64,000 bases of DNA from Calendula officinalis (taxonomy: Eukaryota; Streptophyta; Magnoliopsida; Asterales; Asteraceae), in assembly GCA_963853835.1 (NCBI GenBank), contig OY970824.1:45590227-45654226 (forward strand), read 5' to 3'. Each line of letters opens with the position of its first letter. Within the stretch, counting starts at the first letter, position 1. Made by a program: the position numbers and the translations under genes. Of the stretch, positions 11,203 to 22,190 are shown piece after piece. Below the pieces are notes generated by a model, which was not told where the DNA came from, searched no databases, and saw only the letters and a program-made list of their open reading frames with translations.

Positions 11203-11586
11203 GTGCGAAGATCAGACGACCGTACTCCACTCTTATCAACAACGGTCACTATGTCTGATAGAAAATCTGATGACTGTACTTCAATCTTATCAATAACAGT
11301 CAATAAATCAGATAAGGGATTCTATGACCGTACTCCAACATTATCAACAACGGTCAGAAAATCCACAACATATCAACATTCCGCACTGCTTCAACTTCAA
11401 CAAACATCAGGAACCAAGGATCTGCAGCAAATCGACAAACCCCACAACTTCAAGAAAGGACTTCCGCTGCTAACCGCTCTATCTATGGGTCTACATTCAG
11501 TCGATTTGCATGAAGTCTTCTGGAATACTTTATATTGGTTGAAAAGCCGATTAAAAGTATGTCTGTCACTGATGATTAAAGGCTGA
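11203..11586 (+). CDS. Small open frame with three 18-residue repeats (hypothetical)
   Basis: A 128-codon open frame beginning at a non-ATG codon. GACCGTACT-type words at 11218, 11272 and 11326 are exactly 54 bp apart, giving in-frame 18-residue repeats of the form DRTPxLSTTVxxS. No family is recognised. Because no ATG starts the frame and it is followed by unrelated sequence, it may be the remnant of an accessory protein or just an open stretch created by a tandem repeat. Low confidence as a real gene. Confidence 0.2.
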   Translation: MRRSDDRTPLLSTTVTMSDRKSDDCTSILSITVNKSDKGFYDRTPTLSTTVRKSTTYQHSALLQLQQTSGTKDLQQIDKPHNFKKGLPLLTALSMGLHSVDLHEVFWNTLYWLKSRLKVCLSLMIKG

Positions 11587-11684
11587 TGCTGTTTTATCAA
11601 CATAACTGCTCAACGGTTCAATTCTCAGCTCCAGCTTTACAAACACAGAAGTCTTCAAAGATATGCAACCTAGTCTACTATTAC

Positions 11685-11696
11685 AAAGGGGGAGAT
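11685..11696 (+). other. Polypurine tract
   Basis: AAAGGGGGAGAT directly precedes the right LTR and is the expected plus-strand primer site. Confidence 0.9.
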
Positions 11697-11999
11697 TGTT
11701 AGGTACTAGAAAGTTGTAATAGATAGTCTAGGGGGGTAAAGTGTAACATTGTATATATGTTAAGTTTTATTTAGGAAATGGTCCTAACTAACAAGGAATT
11801 AAGCCATGGTATAAATACCAAAGTGTAAGGCTTAATTCCTTAACTTTTGCACAATTATCATTTCAACATTCCAGCAATTGTTCTCTCACCTTCTCTCTAC
11901 CTTTCTCTCTCTAAAACCCTAATTTGTTCTTCACTTTTCTCCTCAAAATCATCATCTAACACAATCTAATGGATTGAATCAATGAATTTGTGCTTTTCA
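11697..11999 (+). repeat. Right LTR of the Copia element (303 bp)
   Basis: TGTTAGG...TTTTCA, matching the left LTR with one substitution and one extra G. It is followed by the GTTGG target duplication at 12000-12004. Confidence 0.93.
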
Positions 12000-12004
12000 G
12001 TTGG

Positions 12005-12555
12005 TATATTAACTCAATGGACTAGCTACCCGTTGGGGATAACAGTCATGCGATGTCAAACATAAACAACTTATTCAACACTTTTTCATAAACAAAACTA
12101 GTAATTGTAGATCTTCTACAATTACACTACATTTTCATACTTATTCCTCATAACTTAATGGTGTTGAACTTATACTTTTTCAGTCATAAAACTATTTTCA
12201 TAACAATCGTTTTTGGTAGTAAACACAATACTTTTACTATAAGCAATAACCATGTGGATTCACTCAACATTATTTGTTGACCCTTTTACTTTATGTTTTT
12301 CAGGTGATATAGGTGCACAGTGAGACTGGAGGATATGAGCAAGTAGAATGTCGTGAGCCATGAATAAAACATTAAGTTTACGAACAATCATTCCATTTTC
12401 AAACAATTTCTATTTTAGGAAACTGCTATTTTTGGAAACTTTCCATTTTTAGGAAGTTAAACTATTTTCATTTGTTATTTGCATGGTTGTTTGTTTACTT
12501 AATTTTTGATATGTTGTCATGAACGTTACACCTCCGTTCTTCCGCAAAACATTTT
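12005..12555 (+). repeat. Dispersed repeat copy 1, right part
   Basis: Continuation of the repeat at 541-941 after removal of the Copia element, AT-rich and noncoding, ending around GAACGTTACACCTCCG. In the second copy the corresponding part lies beyond the LTR insertion at 60448. Confidence 0.5.
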
Positions 12556-12578
12556 AAATGAAGTAAAACCCATTTTTA

Positions 12579-12880
12579 GGGCCGTGCCAACCCACGTCAC
12601 AAGGGGGCGTCGGCAAAAAAAATTCACGTCAAGGGGCCGTCACCAATGGCACGGGCACGTCACTAGGGCGTGTCATGGGGGTGGCGTCGTCTACACGACG
12701 TGGAATGGGGGCGTCGTGGGGGGTTGTGTGAGGGGTTTAATATTTTAATATTTTTTTTAAGGAGGAATGGGTTAGTGATGTGTTAGTGATGTGTTACTGT
12801 TGGCACGACCTCATCAGTAACCCGTCAGTAGGGAAGGGTTTAGTGATGTGTTTAGTGACGCGTCACTGTTGGGAGAGGCC
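12579..12880 (+). mobile_element. Tourist-like (PIF/Harbinger) MITE, 302 bp
   Basis: Flanked by TTA on both sides (12576-12578 and 12881-12883), the 3-bp duplication of PIF/Harbinger elements. Ends are GGGCCGTGCCAACC and, as complement, GGCCTCTCCCAAC. The interior is GC-rich with repeated ACGTCAC/GTGACG words and encodes nothing. Confidence 0.75.
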
Positions 12881-12889
12881 TTAGCGGGG

Positions 12890-13040
12890 TGTGACAGATA
12901 TTGACATCCACAAAGGGCAATATGTTTTCCATCGAACACTCCGCTTATGGAAAAAAACTTCACAACCTATGTACCTGAGAAAAAGATTTAAGCAAGATTT
13001 GAATTAGAGATTTTGTGAAAGAAATGCCACAAAGTTTTTC
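12890..13040 (-). mobile_element. Degenerate SINE-like fragment
   Basis: ATTGACATCCACAAAGGGCAATATG and what follows resembles part of the SINE at 31459-31667 (GTGACATCCACAAGGGG..., CGAACCCTCC). No box motifs or target duplication survive here. Confidence 0.35.
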
Positions 13041-13483
13041 ATCATGGTAAATTAATCTACACTGAATACCTTAAATACTTTACTTGATAATATGTCGCTA
13101 GTAAAGTTGATTTTTTTGTAAGAACATTTATTCTGATGTAATTTAAAATATTAATGTAAGTCAAATATAAAAAAATTGAGAAGTGACGTTTCATGAAAAA
13201 ACAAGTCCCACTAGTTTTACCACTATACCACATTTTAGGGTAAATCTTTCCAAGCATTAACATCCCCACCCCCACCACAACCCCCACGCCAACTCTGTTA
13301 TACAACTTGTATTATTGCTAGAACTGCCACCCACTCGTTCAATTTTATCTCTCAAACCACCTTTAATTTCCTTTATTCACTTTCGATCCATTGCTTATAA
13401 CTAACTTAATTCTGTTAAGTTCCTGCAAGAACTCGTTACACAAATCATGTTATATGCTTGTTAATCGTTATTAAAGTGAAAGT

Positions 13484-16400
13484 ATGTCGTTAGAAACATC
13501 TGCCGATCAACGGGTGTGTTATGTCCAATGCAACTTCTGCAACACAATTCTTGCGGTATTAATTAATATGTTTATCTTGTGCACGTACATGTTAATCCTG
13601 ATCAGATAACTTCCTCGTAAATCATCATTTTTGGGTTTTTTTTTTTTTTTTGTTACTTTATAAAAGATTTGGTAACAAGAAAGCTAGATTGTATCCTGAG
13701 CGAAAGTCGGTTAATTTGCTTTGCAAACTATGAAAGAATAAGTTTGATTAATTAATTTGTGTTTTATTAATAATAATAATTGTGTTGATTACATCAAAAC
13801 ATGGTGTAGATTCAAATCCATAATCACTTCTAGAATCCTTTCTTGTTGGTTTGTTATTTTTTGGATCTGATTAATTGTACTTTTCTGCGTTTTCAGTATG
13901 GAATAAATATCCGTTCTATGATTGTCTACATCTTAATTCCATCATATATCTCTTATTTGAAGGGATTATGTATGGTTGTTGTAGTCTAAAATCGGGGTTT
14001 TTTTTTTTTTTTTTTGATGATTTATCAATATGTAGAAACCCTAAGCAGCTGAATTAATTTGCAACATTGTCCAGTCAAATTAATTAATCATATTATAAGA
14101 ATTCATGGGGTTGATTTCAAAATCATTGTCAGAGATTCATTTGTGATTTGTTCAATTAATATGATATATATACATAGAAAATCTTTTTTTATTGAAATGT
14201 TACAAGTTATGGAATAATTTGCAGGTGAGTGTTCCATGCAGCAATATGTCATTAAGCATCGTAACAGTTAGATGTGGTCACTGTGCAAAGTTGTTGTCTG
14301 TAAATGTTAGAGCTTTGCTTCAGCCAACCCCACATTATTATAATTATCATCATCATAATCAGGTTTTTCTAATTTCAAAATTTGCATTTTCATATATATT
14401 AATTTATAAAAAAATGTTTCCTTTTAACATATTGAAAATTTCAAACAAGTAGCAGAAACAACTCCCCAGTGATGATGACAAATTCAAGAATGGTGGTTTT
14501 GGTTCATCGTCGTTTCAATCGGTTGAACCAGATCATGTACTGAAAACTCCAAGAATCCAACGTAAGTCCTCTCTCACGTACGTTAGAATCTTGGAATTTT
14601 GAGATAACATGGTGTGTTTGTAACCAAATAATTTTTAAAAATTGTTAAAATGTAATTCACATATTAGTTAATTAATTGGTTGGATATATATGTTTAGTAA
14701 TTTGGTTTTAGGCTTTTGAAAGTATATATATTCAATTATTCAATTTGGATAATATAAAATACAAGCATTAACGAAGATTTGATTTTAGCATATGTAATTT
14801 TTGTTTTTTTAATTAAATTATTCTATGGTGTATATAATTTATACCAACTTCTCAAACATTTTTATTATGTTGTCAAACAGAAATCGTAACTATGTTTACA
14901 TTACCAAATCTCATATTACTTTCAAACTCTTAATCGTAAAATACACCACCACCCGCCACAGCCACCACCACCTATCGCCACCACCACCATCACCTACCAC
15001 CACCGTCACCACCACCACCTACCGCCACCGCCACCATCCACCACCTATCATCACCGCCACCACCACCCTCCACCACCCTCGCCACCACCACCCATCGCCG
15101 CCACCCTCGCCACCACCACCCATCGCCGCCACCAACCGCCACCACCACCTATACTGCTACCACCACCACCCACCGGCGCCTTCGCCACCACCGCTGCCAC
15201 CACCCACGATCACCACCACCACCCACCACCACCAACCAACCACTACTAGTAATAAGGGTAAATTCGTCATTTTAAATAATTTCAATTCCAATTCATGTCA
15301 ACCAAACAGAATATTGAATTGGATTCCAATTCTCTTCCATGCCAACCAAACAGACTATGGAATTGGATTCAAATTCCTGACGGATTTCAAATTCCTTCCT
15401 AGATTCCAATTCCATCAGAAAAATTCTGCGAACCAAACAGACCTTAGTGTCGTGTCGTCTTTTATCTTATTATAATTAAATATGATATGTGTACGACACG
15501 ACATTTTTTGTTTTTTGCATTTCGTCTTTTCACTTTTTGTCCCTTCCAAATCCCTAGATTTGTATATCTTTTGTCCTTGCAGCTTTCTTTTTCTTTTTTC
15601 TTTTTGCCAAAATGAATAAAAAGTAAACATACTTTTATATATTTTTTCATATATATTTTATTTATCTTCCATCATCAATTTGTAGTTGTTTTCGATCGAT
15701 GACGATCATCAACTTAATTGGTTTATAACTTTTTTCATAGCGGTCAAACCATGCATTGATCTTTTAAGCATGAAATATCGATCAGTAGCTAAAAACACAT
15801 TTTGTAATTAATTGAAAAAATGAAATGGGTTGAGGGTTAAATGACCTCCCAATAATAAGACATGTTCTCCAATTAAGGACATCAAGGACCAACTGTTAGC
15901 TGACCTAGACAAGAGAGAGACTAAGACAAGGTCCTTTTAATGGGACCATCTCAATATAACTTTTAAATGTTTGAGTTTAATCTTATGATATGTATATGAT
16001 CAGTATATGTTTTATGAATTGAACCACCAAGGATATATCTCAGTGACCTAACCGTAAAATTTTCACTAATTCAGATTTCAAAAATACACAAGAGAAGTTA
16101 ATTAATTGTTTAATAATATGTTCGAATGATTCGTATGCAAAATGAAGTTTTTTGTTTTTGAACGGCTTACATATAATTATTTAGCATTAACTGTTATTGT
16201 ACTTAATTTGTACGTATACTTCATATATTAACTTCTTGTGGTGTATGAAGCCCCAGAGAAGAGGCAACGAGTTCCATCTGCATACAACAGATTCATTAAG
16301 TAAGTTACTTAATTTATGCAATAAGAATGGAAGTTAATGCAGACTAGTTTATAATCTTGATTTTGACTTTCAAAGTTTACCAAACTACATAAACTAAGTA

Positions 16401-17327
16401 GACTTTAAGGAGGATTTTCAGAAAGCAGTCTTTCTACCTTTATATAAAAATATGACTGTCTACATCTCACCTTATTATACCTCACCTTTGGCGGAATTGG
16501 TATCGCTGTATACACTGAAATAGGGGTGGCAATTTGTGACCCGACTTGAAACTAACACGAAAATAAATAGTTTGGGTTGAGGTAAAAAAGTTTTGGGTCA
16601 GTCTCGGGTCGACTCAACTGACGCGTTTATTAAACAGGTTAGGTTAGGTTCGAGTCAATGATAATTTAATTGGGTCGACCCGCCAACCCGTTTAATTATT
16701 AAAATGCATTTAAAAATATATATATTTATACTTACTTTATAATTTACTCAATTAAACGTAACTAATAATTAGATAAAAACTAAAGGGCTACTTAGTAATT
16801 AGTTGTTTTGGTATTTTGTTATGAATTTGTGGAATAATAACAACATTTTGACATGTTTAACCTGTTAACCCGTTTAAGCCGTTTAATTAAACAGGTTAAG
16901 GTTGAGATATGTGACTCGTTTATATAATCAGGTCGTTTTAAGGTTGAACTTTTTTGACCCGCCAACCCGCGAACCCGTTAACCTGAACCCGACCTGAATT
17001 GCTACCTCTACACTGAAAGTTGTTAATGTTAAAAAGATGATAAATTTAAATCTTACGTACAAACTTGCAGGGAGGAGATTAAGAGGATAAAGACATCCAA
17101 TCCTGTTATTAGCCATCGCGAAGCGTTTAGCACGGCAGCCAAAAATGTAAGTTTCACTGAATCGATCGGGTTCGTTTACAGTTGTAATTAACAGTTACAT
17201 TTAAAAAGAAAACAAATTCATTAACTAATTAAACAACACAATTTAAGTGATTACCTTTGTATTTATGCAGTGGGCGCATTTCCCTCACATCCAGTTCGGT
17301 CTAAAGCTTGACGAAACAAGCAAGTGA
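13484..17327 (+). CDS. YAB2-like: YABBY transcription factor (YAB2-like)
   Basis: Six exons join in frame into 165 codons plus TGA: 13484-13555, 14225-14362, 14456-14561, 16251-16299, 17071-17146, 17271-17327, all introns GT..AG. The protein has the C2C2 zinc finger (C16-x2-C19 ... C41-x2-C44; VCYVQCNFCNTILAV...VTVRCGHC), a short His/Asn-rich and Ser-rich linker, and the HMG-like YABBY helix-loop-helix at about residues 107-160 (PEKRQRVPSAYNRFIKEEIKRIK...SHREAFSTAAKNWAHFPHIQFGLKLD). YABBY proteins are nuclear regulators of abaxial identity and lamina growth in leaves and flowers. The N-terminal CYVQCNFCNTILAVSVP and terminal FGLKLD favour the YAB2 clade over FIL, YAB5, CRC or INO, judged from memory. 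It is shorter than typical YAB2 proteins because the linker is short. No break is visible. Confidence 0.93.
14450..14455 (+). promoter_or_regulatory. Tandem NAGNAG splice acceptor of YABBY exon 3
   Basis: TAGCAG at the intron 2/exon 3 boundary offers two acceptors three bases apart. Use of the first would add one Gln codon (CAG) without changing frame. Confidence 0.6.
14943..15443 (+). mobile_element. PIF/Harbinger-like element, right part, in YABBY intron 3
   Basis: The right end reads GCGAACCAAACAGACC followed by TTA, i.e. the complement GGTCTGTTTGGTTCGC typical of Tourist-like TIRs. Its right half (GGGTAAATTC..., AATTCCAATTCATGTCAACCAAACAGA-type words) is homologous to 53885-54075. The left half is a CCACCACC-type tract (14943-15243), as in that relative. 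The left TIR was not located with certainty; a degenerate candidate is TTAGGCTTTTG near 14709. Confidence 0.6.
16521..17010 (+). mobile_element. hAT-type MITE (490 bp) in YABBY intron 4
   Basis: Perfect 8-bp target duplication CACTGAAA at 16513-16520 and 17011-17018. TIRs TAGGGGTGGCAATT and, as complement, TAGAGGTAGCAATTCAGG. The interior has many GACCCG/AACCCG words. A relative with the same ends lies at 36754-37296. The element ends 60 bp before exon 5. Confidence 0.88.
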
Positions 17328-18136
17328 TTGATGAAAGATTCTAGTTGTTTGCAGTACGTGAGCCAACTTTTGTGTTTTCTTGTTAGATTAATCAGTTATT
17401 TAATTAACTGCCGTTCAAAAAAAAAAAAGGTTATTTAATTAACTTCTGACTCTATAGTATCCATAAAAGTTTGACTCAATTTAAAGTGCTGTTTCTATGG
17501 TTCTTCATCAAACAATAATAGAATGATGCAAATTGATCGCCAGTTTTGTGCCTAAATTATTACCGTCTTATAGCCATTCTTAATACAACCACAAATTCAT
17601 AATATAATCTTTTTTGTTAATAAAAAATATAGTAAATTACAGAAATTGTCCATTTTCTTCGATTTTATGCGATTTTGTCACTACATTTTTTTTCGTGATT
17701 TTTATCTTATGATTTTCGATTTAGTCCTAATCCATTACCCTTAATATACATTTAGCATTCAAAAGAGTACTGTCATTAGCAATATAACGGAACGTCTAGA
17801 TGGTCTTTATAACATAACGGAGAATTCAATAATTTTTCCGGAAGGTCTTTGTAATATTACGGAGTTTTTAAGAAATTTTCATTAATATCCCTATAATAGG
17901 GGTGAATTTGTAAGTGTGTCTCACAATTTTAAATTTTCACCCCTATAACTTTTATTAATTACAAAACAATTATGCCTAATAAGATTATTTAACCTTTAAT
18001 TATACGAAACGAGATATTTGTTTTTTAAAAATTTTACCATTAAAAAGGTTATTGAAATACGGTCGCAAGGAGTCTAATATCACAATACTTCTGATTTTTA
18101 AAAATATCAACATTATAAAATATGTATTTTTAAGTT
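17328..18136. other. YABBY 3' flank, AT-rich, no gene seen
   Basis: AT-rich sequence with homopolymer runs (A-run at 17417-17428 preceded by TGCCGTTC, which resembles the poly(A) end of a SINE). No open frame or recognisable element beyond that. Confidence 0.5.
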
Positions 18137-18361
18137 AGTGTTGATTGGGTCGGTTTAAATCCGGTTCGGTTTCGGTTCTGTTTTATGCCAAATGCTTATC
18201 CCTTATATGAATACCAAATCTAAGCGAACCAAAACCGATAGAACCGAAACCGAAAACGTTGAATTTTCAAAACCGAAACCGAACCGATAACATATTATCG
18301 ATTTTGCTTTGTTTCTATTTCGGTTCGCTTCGGTTTTTTCGGCCCAAATTCTCACCCCTAT
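18137..18361. mobile_element. Degenerate CGGTT/AACCG-rich MITE (hAT-like)
   Basis: Inverted arrays of CGGTTCGGTTTCGG and CCGAAACCGAACC around a centre near 18270, with a right end TCTCACCCCTA, the complement of the TAGGGGTGAGA-type hAT ends seen at 52985 and 36754. The left end is not conserved and no target duplication was found. Confidence 0.45.
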
Positions 18362-18477
18362 GACATAGTTTTAAAGAAAAAACTAAATGTTTTATAATAA
18401 GGTAGAGATAATATACTAAAGAAGATAAATCCATCATAATATATTTATTAATGTAAGTTACACAAAATGTAAACAAA

Positions 18478-18516
18478 AAATCCGCAGCAACGCGCGGGTA
18501 GTTATTATACTTGTTT
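18478..18516 (+). mobile_element. Helitron 3'-end-like hairpin, degenerate
   Basis: CCGCAGCAACGCGCGGG forms a stem-loop and is followed by TAGTTATTATACTTGT, similar to plant Helitron 3' ends but with CTTG where CTAG/CTRR is expected. A decayed sibling is at about 32225-32255. Confidence 0.4.
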
Positions 18517-19880
18517 AAATATATCCATTAACTCACTTCACGTGTGAGGGTAACTAAACTTAAACACAGCTCCACCATCCCCTTTCTTTTTCGTTAATTG
18601 CTAAATTGGAAAGTCACAATATCGACTACTTCAACATCAGCGTGAATTCAACCACCACTAACCACTATGTAGACCACCCACTACCAACCTAAAGCGAAAC
18701 ACAATCCAAGAAATTCTGGATAAAATAGTTGTAAATCTTGAAGAACAAAAGGCCCTAATTAAGGCCTTAATTAACTCAAATCCTAAATTGAGTTGTAAAT
18801 CTTGAAGAGCAAAGGCAACAAGTGCAAAAATCAACCCTAAAACAATTGAGAAGAGAAGTACACACGGAAAAAGGTCGAACGGTGGTCAAATGGGAGAAAT
18901 AGAGACTCTTGACGTCAAAATCTTTAATTGAAAATGAGCACATCTGGAAAATTAATTATAAATAGTAGTAAAGGAAATCTTTAATTGAAAATTATCCTTT
19001 TAAAACTGTATTAATGTATTTTATAATTTTATATTAGATATATCTACTTTAGTAAACTAATTTAATTGATGGAATAGTACCTTTTATTGGAAAAAGTATT
19101 ATTTATAGGGAATCTGTAACGTCAAAATCAAGTTGGGTGGGTGTAGGAGGTGGGAGCATACATCGAAACTAGTGTAAGTCTTGTCAAACCGGAACAGCTA
19201 TACAATTGTATTACGAGGAATGTCATTATTTTTCAGAATGTAGGCTTATTTATCTTATAATTCGTTAAATAAAAATATGTATCAAAATATTATCTTATAA
19301 TTCGTTAAATAAAAAAAGTATTAAAATTTAAGAATGATATGAATAAATTCTTTTATAGCAAGATAAATAAATACAAATAATACGGAGTAAGAAACAATAA
19401 CATTTCCCTTATATTATTATTAAATAAATGTACAGTAACAATAATTTTGTTATGTCTTTTTTGAGAAATGTATTATTTTTTGCTAAAATTTTATCATGAT
19501 CTGACTGATTGTCATTTAATCTTGCTCATTATGTTTGTATTAACAAGTAGATTTTTACTCCGCGCAATCTTGTAGAGAATTTTCATGTAATACACTATAA
19601 ATTGTTTACTGATTTATCATATCTATCGGGAACGTAATAACTAGATAGAAAAGTATTTGAAATGTCATATAACGAATAACTAATTATTTCATGAGTTAGG
19701 TAGAAAACCAAGTAGAACAATATGTGAAAAAAATAAAAAAATATGTTGACAACAACAAAATAAAGAAGTAAAAAAAATTGGGCGTTGGCTGTGAACAAAA
19801 GGTAAAAAGATCGGCATTTTTTTTTATTTGACATGCTAGCCTGTCACTATTCATCCGATACTAAACGTTAATATATAATA
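18517..19880. other. Intergenic AT-rich DNA, no gene seen
   Basis: No supported gene. A 24-base word ATCTTATAATTCGTTAAATAAAAA-like occurs twice near 19252 and 19291. The hydrophobic minus-strand open frame at 19595-19834 is AT-driven and unsupported. Confidence 0.5.
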
Positions 19881-20277
19881 TTTCCTCCGATTCAAAATAA
19901 TTGATACACTTTTCTTTTTGGGATGATTCAAAATAAGTGATATACTTTAAAAAAATTACTTTATTTGGCAAAAAAATATGGGACTCACACCCACTAACTA
20001 TTTACTTTAACAAATGATATGACCTCTTTACTCTTACTTTTTACTTTTATACATTATTAACCCCCCTTTATTCAAAAGTTGTGGGACTCATTTCTCACTA
20101 AGGGGGTCGTTTGATAGTTGCTAATTGAGTCAGATGAGAATTGAGTCAGAAAGGGATTGAGTCAGAAACAGATTGAGTCAGAACTTCTAATTGAATCCAA
20201 GTGTTTGATTAAATTGCTAATTGAATGTATTCCTTAAAGAGAAAAATTGTATAAATTTTAGAGCTTTTGTAGAAATA

Positions 20278-22190
20278 CTAGCAGGGTACCCGCGCAATGC
20301 GGCGTAGGGTACCCAGAAAGTATATTTCGTGGCGAGCAAGTGTTGTTAGTTTACACGGTTTTTCCAACAATAATTGCGCAAATGAATGATTTTTTCCGTC
20401 TTTAAAAATTGCAATTAGTAATCATTATCATCTAAAACATAATAATACATTCAAGTTAACCAACAAACTTAAGGATTATAATAAAAGAATATGTGAGCAC
20501 ACAAACAAATACCTTGATCATGGAAAGTTCGATACAATATGTTTTCTATTTAAAGTTGGTTGTTTATTTGTTCTAAAACAAATTGTCATTTAGAGCAATT
20601 GGTTAACACACAGTTAGATTTCTCAAGAGGTCTTGCGTTTGAATCCTGGAAGCAACACTTTTTTATTTTTGTGGTGTTGAAGAAATTACTAAAAGTGGAA
20701 ATGTCCTTAAGTTTAAGTTTAAGGAGTTGTTATGTTTAGTAGTCCTAAATGCTTTATAGATAGTATAGATACAATATGTTTTCTATTTAAAGTTGGTTGT
20801 TTATTTGTTCTAAAACAAATTGTCATTTAGAGCAATTGGTTAACACACAGTCAGATTTCACAAGAGGTCTTGTGTTTGAATCCTGGAAGCAACACTTTTT
20901 TATTTTTGTGGTGTTGAAGAAGTTACTAAAAGGGGAAATGTTCTTAAGTTTAAGTTTAAGGAGTTGCTATGTTTAGTAGTCCTAAATGCTTTATAGATAG
21001 TATATATATATATATAGATATAGATAAATTTGTTAAATTTGAATATTTATTACGCCTTTAAATACAAAATTCAACGTTGCTAAAGATACGAATACTTCCT
21101 TATTTCAACGTTACATAATTAACGTGCAAAATTAGTAGTTACTTACAAATCTGTCAAGCAAAAACAAATATAGTTTGTTTTGTTTGTGGTCAAACCAAAC
21201 ATATTCAACACGGACACATATGCATTTGTACCAGTACTGAGGTTGCAGAGGTCTTGAAAGTTTTCAATTGTCTCGTATGGTCCAAAAGCCTTGCAAAAAT
21301 AGAATGAAAAATTCCATTAGAATAAAATACCCTCAGGCGTAATACACACCTATTGATCACAATGTGACATAATAGTATTTCAAAATTTGTTATGAAAGTT
21401 GTACCTCTTGAGCCTCAAAAGTTGAATCCCTTGCATGTGGATGTGGTGGCGTAGTGAGCATTGAAGTACCAATATGTGTGATTGAAGACATTTTAGTTGC
21501 TTACACCTAGACAGTTGAAATATGCAAAGTTAAAGAAAATTAGTATGAGAAGATAACAATCGATTGTTAATATATATATGATCTTAAACGGACAACAAAC
21601 CTTAACACCGGAGCATATGTCATGGGTAAAATTGTTGCCGTAAATCGCAGGCGGGTATAACATGGCCTGATTTGTAGCATCGTGTTTATGTGTAGGTTGT
21701 GTTTATATGTAGGTTGTGGTCGAGGCGTTTTGGTCGAGGCGTTATGAACAAAAGCTTTCTATATTGTTAAGATATGGGTGAAGAAGATTTAATATAGTCA
21801 AAAGGTCAATTAATTTGGTGGTAAGACAATTAATAGTTTCCGGAAATATAAACCGAAACGGAAATAAAAGATGGTAAGACAATTTAGTATAGTCAATAGT
21901 TTCCGGAAATATAAAATGAAACGGAAATAAAAAAGCTGGTCAAATGCGATGATGTACAGTCTCTTGTAATTTGTTTTGGTGGTTTGAAATAAAGTGTAAT
22001 TTATAGCAATTTGTTAACACATAGTGATTACTTAGAAGAGGTCTTGTGTTCGAATCTTGTAAGCAACACTTTTTGATTTTATTTTAGTTGAAGAACTTAC
22101 TAAAAGTGGAAATCTCCTTAAACTTAAAATTAAGGAGATCCTTAAAATTCCTTAAAATGGTAATCCTAAATGCATTAGTAAGTAGTAAGA
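20278..22190 (-). mobile_element. Non-autonomous Helitron(s), minus strand
   Basis: On the minus strand the 3' end is a GC hairpin (GTACCCTACGCCGCATTGCGCGGGTAC region) followed by CTAG at 20281-20278, with host A at 20277. Helitron-type 5' ends read TCTATACTATCTATAAAGC at 20769 and TCTTACTACTTACTAATGC at 22190 with host T next. There is no Rep/helicase. More than one 5' end implies a tandem or nested arrangement. Confidence 0.6.
20531..21004 (-). repeat. 237-bp tandem duplication of a Helitron 5' segment
   Basis: Copy 1 starts at GATACAATATG 20531 and copy 2 at 20768, with only scattered differences. Each copy contains a tRNA-like piece (GAGCAATTGGTTAACAC ... TTTGAATCCTGG) antisense to the Helitron. 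A third, more diverged version lies at about 21996-22190. Confidence 0.85.

Larger units (their letters stand above)
9184..11684 (+). other. Long noncoding 3' region of the Copia element
   Basis: About 2.5 kb between RNase H and the polypurine tract. It has no recognisable envelope-like gene; open frames are short. It holds three evenly spaced AGGGGGAGA words (9482-9532), a diverged direct duplication (about 9768-10370 and 10513-11190), and a 54-bp tandem repeat at 11216-11360. SIRE-type elements often carry extra sequence here; whether this one once encoded a protein is unclear. Confidence 0.75.
942..11999 (+). mobile_element. SIRE-type Ty1/Copia LTR retrotransposon, nearly complete
   Basis: The element has, in order, a left LTR, a tRNA-iMet type primer-binding site, a repeat-filled leader, gag with a CCHC knuckle, protease, integrase, reverse transcriptase and RNase H, a 2.5 kb noncoding 3' region, a polypurine tract and a right LTR. 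The integrase-before-RT order defines Copia. The protease core DSGCSRHMTG and the overall length of about 11 kb suit the SIRE/Maximus lineage. The LTRs differ by one substitution and one indel and the 5-bp target duplication is perfect, so insertion was recent. The copy is not autonomous as it stands: the gag start is out of frame with gag, gag and pol are separated by stops, and RT carries two frameshifting insertions. It sits inside an older dispersed repeat. Confidence 0.93.

Noticed and set aside
14825..15475. 216-codon open frame rich in His/Pro/Thr
   Set aside because: It is a CCACC tract inside a transposon within a YABBY intron; openness follows from low complexity.
19595..19834. Hydrophobic minus-strand open frame that looks like a membrane protein
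   Set aside because: Phe/Tyr/Leu-rich because of AT-rich DNA; no start context, homology or splice support.
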